Positions 33,415 to 34,505 of a stretch of 34,505 nucleotides of DNA are shown piece after piece. Both the position numbers and the translations under genes were made by a program. The DNA lies in the NCBI GenBank assembly GCA_910584915.1, contig CAJUDM010000036.1:1-34505 (forward strand). Direction: 5' to 3'. This stretch comes from an uncultured Lachnospiraceae bacterium (GTDB taxonomy: Bacteria; Bacillota; Clostridia; Lachnospirales; Lachnospiraceae). A model generated the notes under the pieces. It saw only the letters and a list, made by a program, of their open reading frames with translations, ran no database searches and was not told where the DNA came from. The stretch's first letter is position 1, and each line of letters begins with the position of its first letter.

Positions 33415-34505
33415 TTATTCAAGGGTTTCCAATGCCCCTATGAATTTGTAATGGATAGTAAGTCGTTGAATTTTCTGCCCGTCAACTTCTACGGGTTCAG
33501 AAACAAGAATTTTTTCTATAAGTTGATTGATTATCTTAAAATTGAGTTCCGTTATTCCTGCATAACCGCTTATCTGCTCCGCAAACTGCTCAATGGAAGA
33601 TAACTGCTCCCTGTCCGCTATGGCACTTTTTTCAAGTTCCTTTATCTTGGCGGTCAGTTCTTCCTGCTCGCTGTCATACCTTGCCGACAGCATTTGGAAA
33701 CGCTTTTCGGTCAGCAGTTCCCTTGTCAAGTCCTCGTACAGTTTGGCATACAGGTTTTCTATCTCCGACACACGCTGTTTACATTGCCTTAGTTCTTTTT
33801 TCTGCTGTTCCCTGTCCGCTGACATTTGGAGATTAAGACGCTCGGCAATTTCCGTTACCATTGCTTTCCTGTCCGTCAGTGCCTGTCCTGCGTGTTTCTG
33901 AATGTCTGCAAGCACAACTTCGTGAACCGTCCTCGCCTCAATGGTGTGTGATGAACAACCCTCTTTCCCAAACTTGCGGTATTTGGTACAGCAGTAGAAA
34001 GTCTTGTCTAATACATTGTTACGCTTTCTTTTCTGCTCGACTTTGGCAAGCATGGCACTCCCACAATCGGCGCATTTGATAACCCCTCGGAAAATGTTGT
34101 CATATCCGCTTGAACTTTCCCCGATAACGGGCGGTCTGCTCTCCAAAATCTTCTGTATGGTGTTCCAACGGCTCTGCTCGATAATCGGTTCATGTGTGCC
34201 ATAGATAACTTCACGCTCCGCATACGGGATATACTGTCTTTTCTTGGAACGCATGGTCTTGGTCGGTCTTTCCGCTACGGTAAGGTTTCCTGCATAAACG
34301 GGGTCATGCAATATCTTGCTGACATAGGCGGTGTCCCAGTCATACATCTTTTCCTCATCAGTGTACCGCTCAAACATTTCTTTTTTGTAGAAACTCGGCT
34401 TTATGACCTTTGCCTTGCGCAAGCGGTTACAGATAGTGTGAAGCCCCACGCCCTCCTCGGCGATTGAGAAAATCAGTTCCACAACGGGGGCGGTCACTTC
34501 ATCAA
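33415..34505 (-). CDS. Large serine recombinase, C-terminal part (runs off window)
   Basis: At least 363 residues, open to the window edge; the catalytic N-terminal resolvase domain lies outside. Present are the recombinase domain (VELIFSIAEEGVGLHTICNR; VSKILHDPVYAGNLTV), a zinc ribbon (IKCADCGSAM then CCTKYRKFGKEGCSSH), a long coiled coil (about residues 215-310) and a C-terminal segment with the DUF4368 look (INQLIEKILVSEPVEVDGQK). This is the TndX/TnpX-like class that moves conjugative and mobilisable transposons of Clostridia. Its stop codon lies less than 50 bp from the peptidase remnant, as expected for a recombinase gene at the end of its element. Confidence 0.9.
   Translation of the reverse strand, partial: DEVTAPVVELIFSIAEEGVGLHTICNRLRKAKVIKPSFYKKEMFERYTDEEKMYDWDTAYVSKILHDPVYAGNLTVAERPTKTMRSKKRQYIPYAEREVIYGTHEPIIEQSRWNTIQKILESRPPVIGESSSGYDNIFRGVIKCADCGSAMLAKVEQKRKRNNVLDKTFYCCTKYRKFGKEGCSSHTIEARTVHEVVLADIQKHAGQALTDRKAMVTEIAERLNLQMSADREQQKKELRQCKQRVSEIENLYAKLYEDLTRELLTEKRFQMLSARYDSEQEELTAKIKELEKSAIADREQLSSIEQFAEQISGYAGITELNFKIINQLIEKILVSEPVEVDGQKIQRLTIHYKFIGALETLE
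33415..34505 (-). mobile_element. Left end of an integrated element inserted in the exporter gene
   Basis: The recombinase gene and everything to its right in the window belong to the element. The left junction must lie between about 33370, where recognisable peptidase sequence begins, and the recombinase stop at 33415. The exact attachment core cannot be read from one end. A short direct repeat (TTGGATAG, TTGGAATAG, 33379-33395) lies in this interval. Confidence 0.75.

Overview
The window looks like a chromosomal segment of a Clostridia species, most likely a Lachnospiraceae gut anaerobe. This rests on the FeoA-FeoB fusion, the GH25 and Amidase_3 wall hydrolases, the hybrid histidine kinase type, small toxin-antitoxin (TA) pairs, strong GGAGG ribosome sites and an NHLM-type peptide exporter. 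Species was not assigned. Nearly all genes lie on the minus strand. No rRNA, tRNA or CRISPR array was seen.

Layout. 1-2.1 kb: a PucR-type regulator divergent from an unannotated 52-residue ORF, then a structured non-coding stretch. 2.1-7.2 kb: a Cache-type hybrid histidine kinase and FeoAB, separated by a hairpin-rich intergenic region. 7.4-14.1 kb: amidase and GH25 muramidase, a broken PIN toxin with an intact upstream partner, a large membrane-anchored protein, and a UPF0175/DUF3368 TA pair bracketed by an exact 18-bp direct repeat. 14.4-16.7 kb (plus strand): MarR regulator, a highly folded intergenic RNA, a nitroreductase, Fpg/MutM and the tail of a lost AraC regulator. 16.7-20.1 kb: DUF362-like lipoprotein, a hydrolase with a cysteine nucleophile, and a divergent LysR regulator with a palindromic operator.

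20.2-33.4 kb is the most interesting part. It is one minus-strand peptide-export locus. Reading in the direction of transcription it contains: an NHLM peptidase/ABC transporter (damaged), a second NHLM ABC transporter, a very short HlyD-like adaptor, a STAS anti-sigma antagonist, a propeller-Cache-MFS fusion, a GNAT-like protein, a Cache-SpoIIE PP2C phosphatase and an RsbW-like ATPase. After a near-consensus promoter come four small peptides with double-glycine leaders (two of them much shorter than usual gene-calling limits) and two unknown proteins. The STAS, PP2C and HATPase genes form a complete partner-switching set with no sigma factor in the window. The set may couple an external signal, read by two different Cache proteins, to peptide production or export.

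At the right edge (33.4-34.5 kb) the C-terminal part of a large serine recombinase abuts the peptidase domain of the first transporter. The His/Asp half of the C39 protease remains; the Cys half is missing and should lie beyond the far end of a mobile element outside the window. Either the exporter is dead, or excision of the element restores it, as in sigK-skin or comK-prophage switches.
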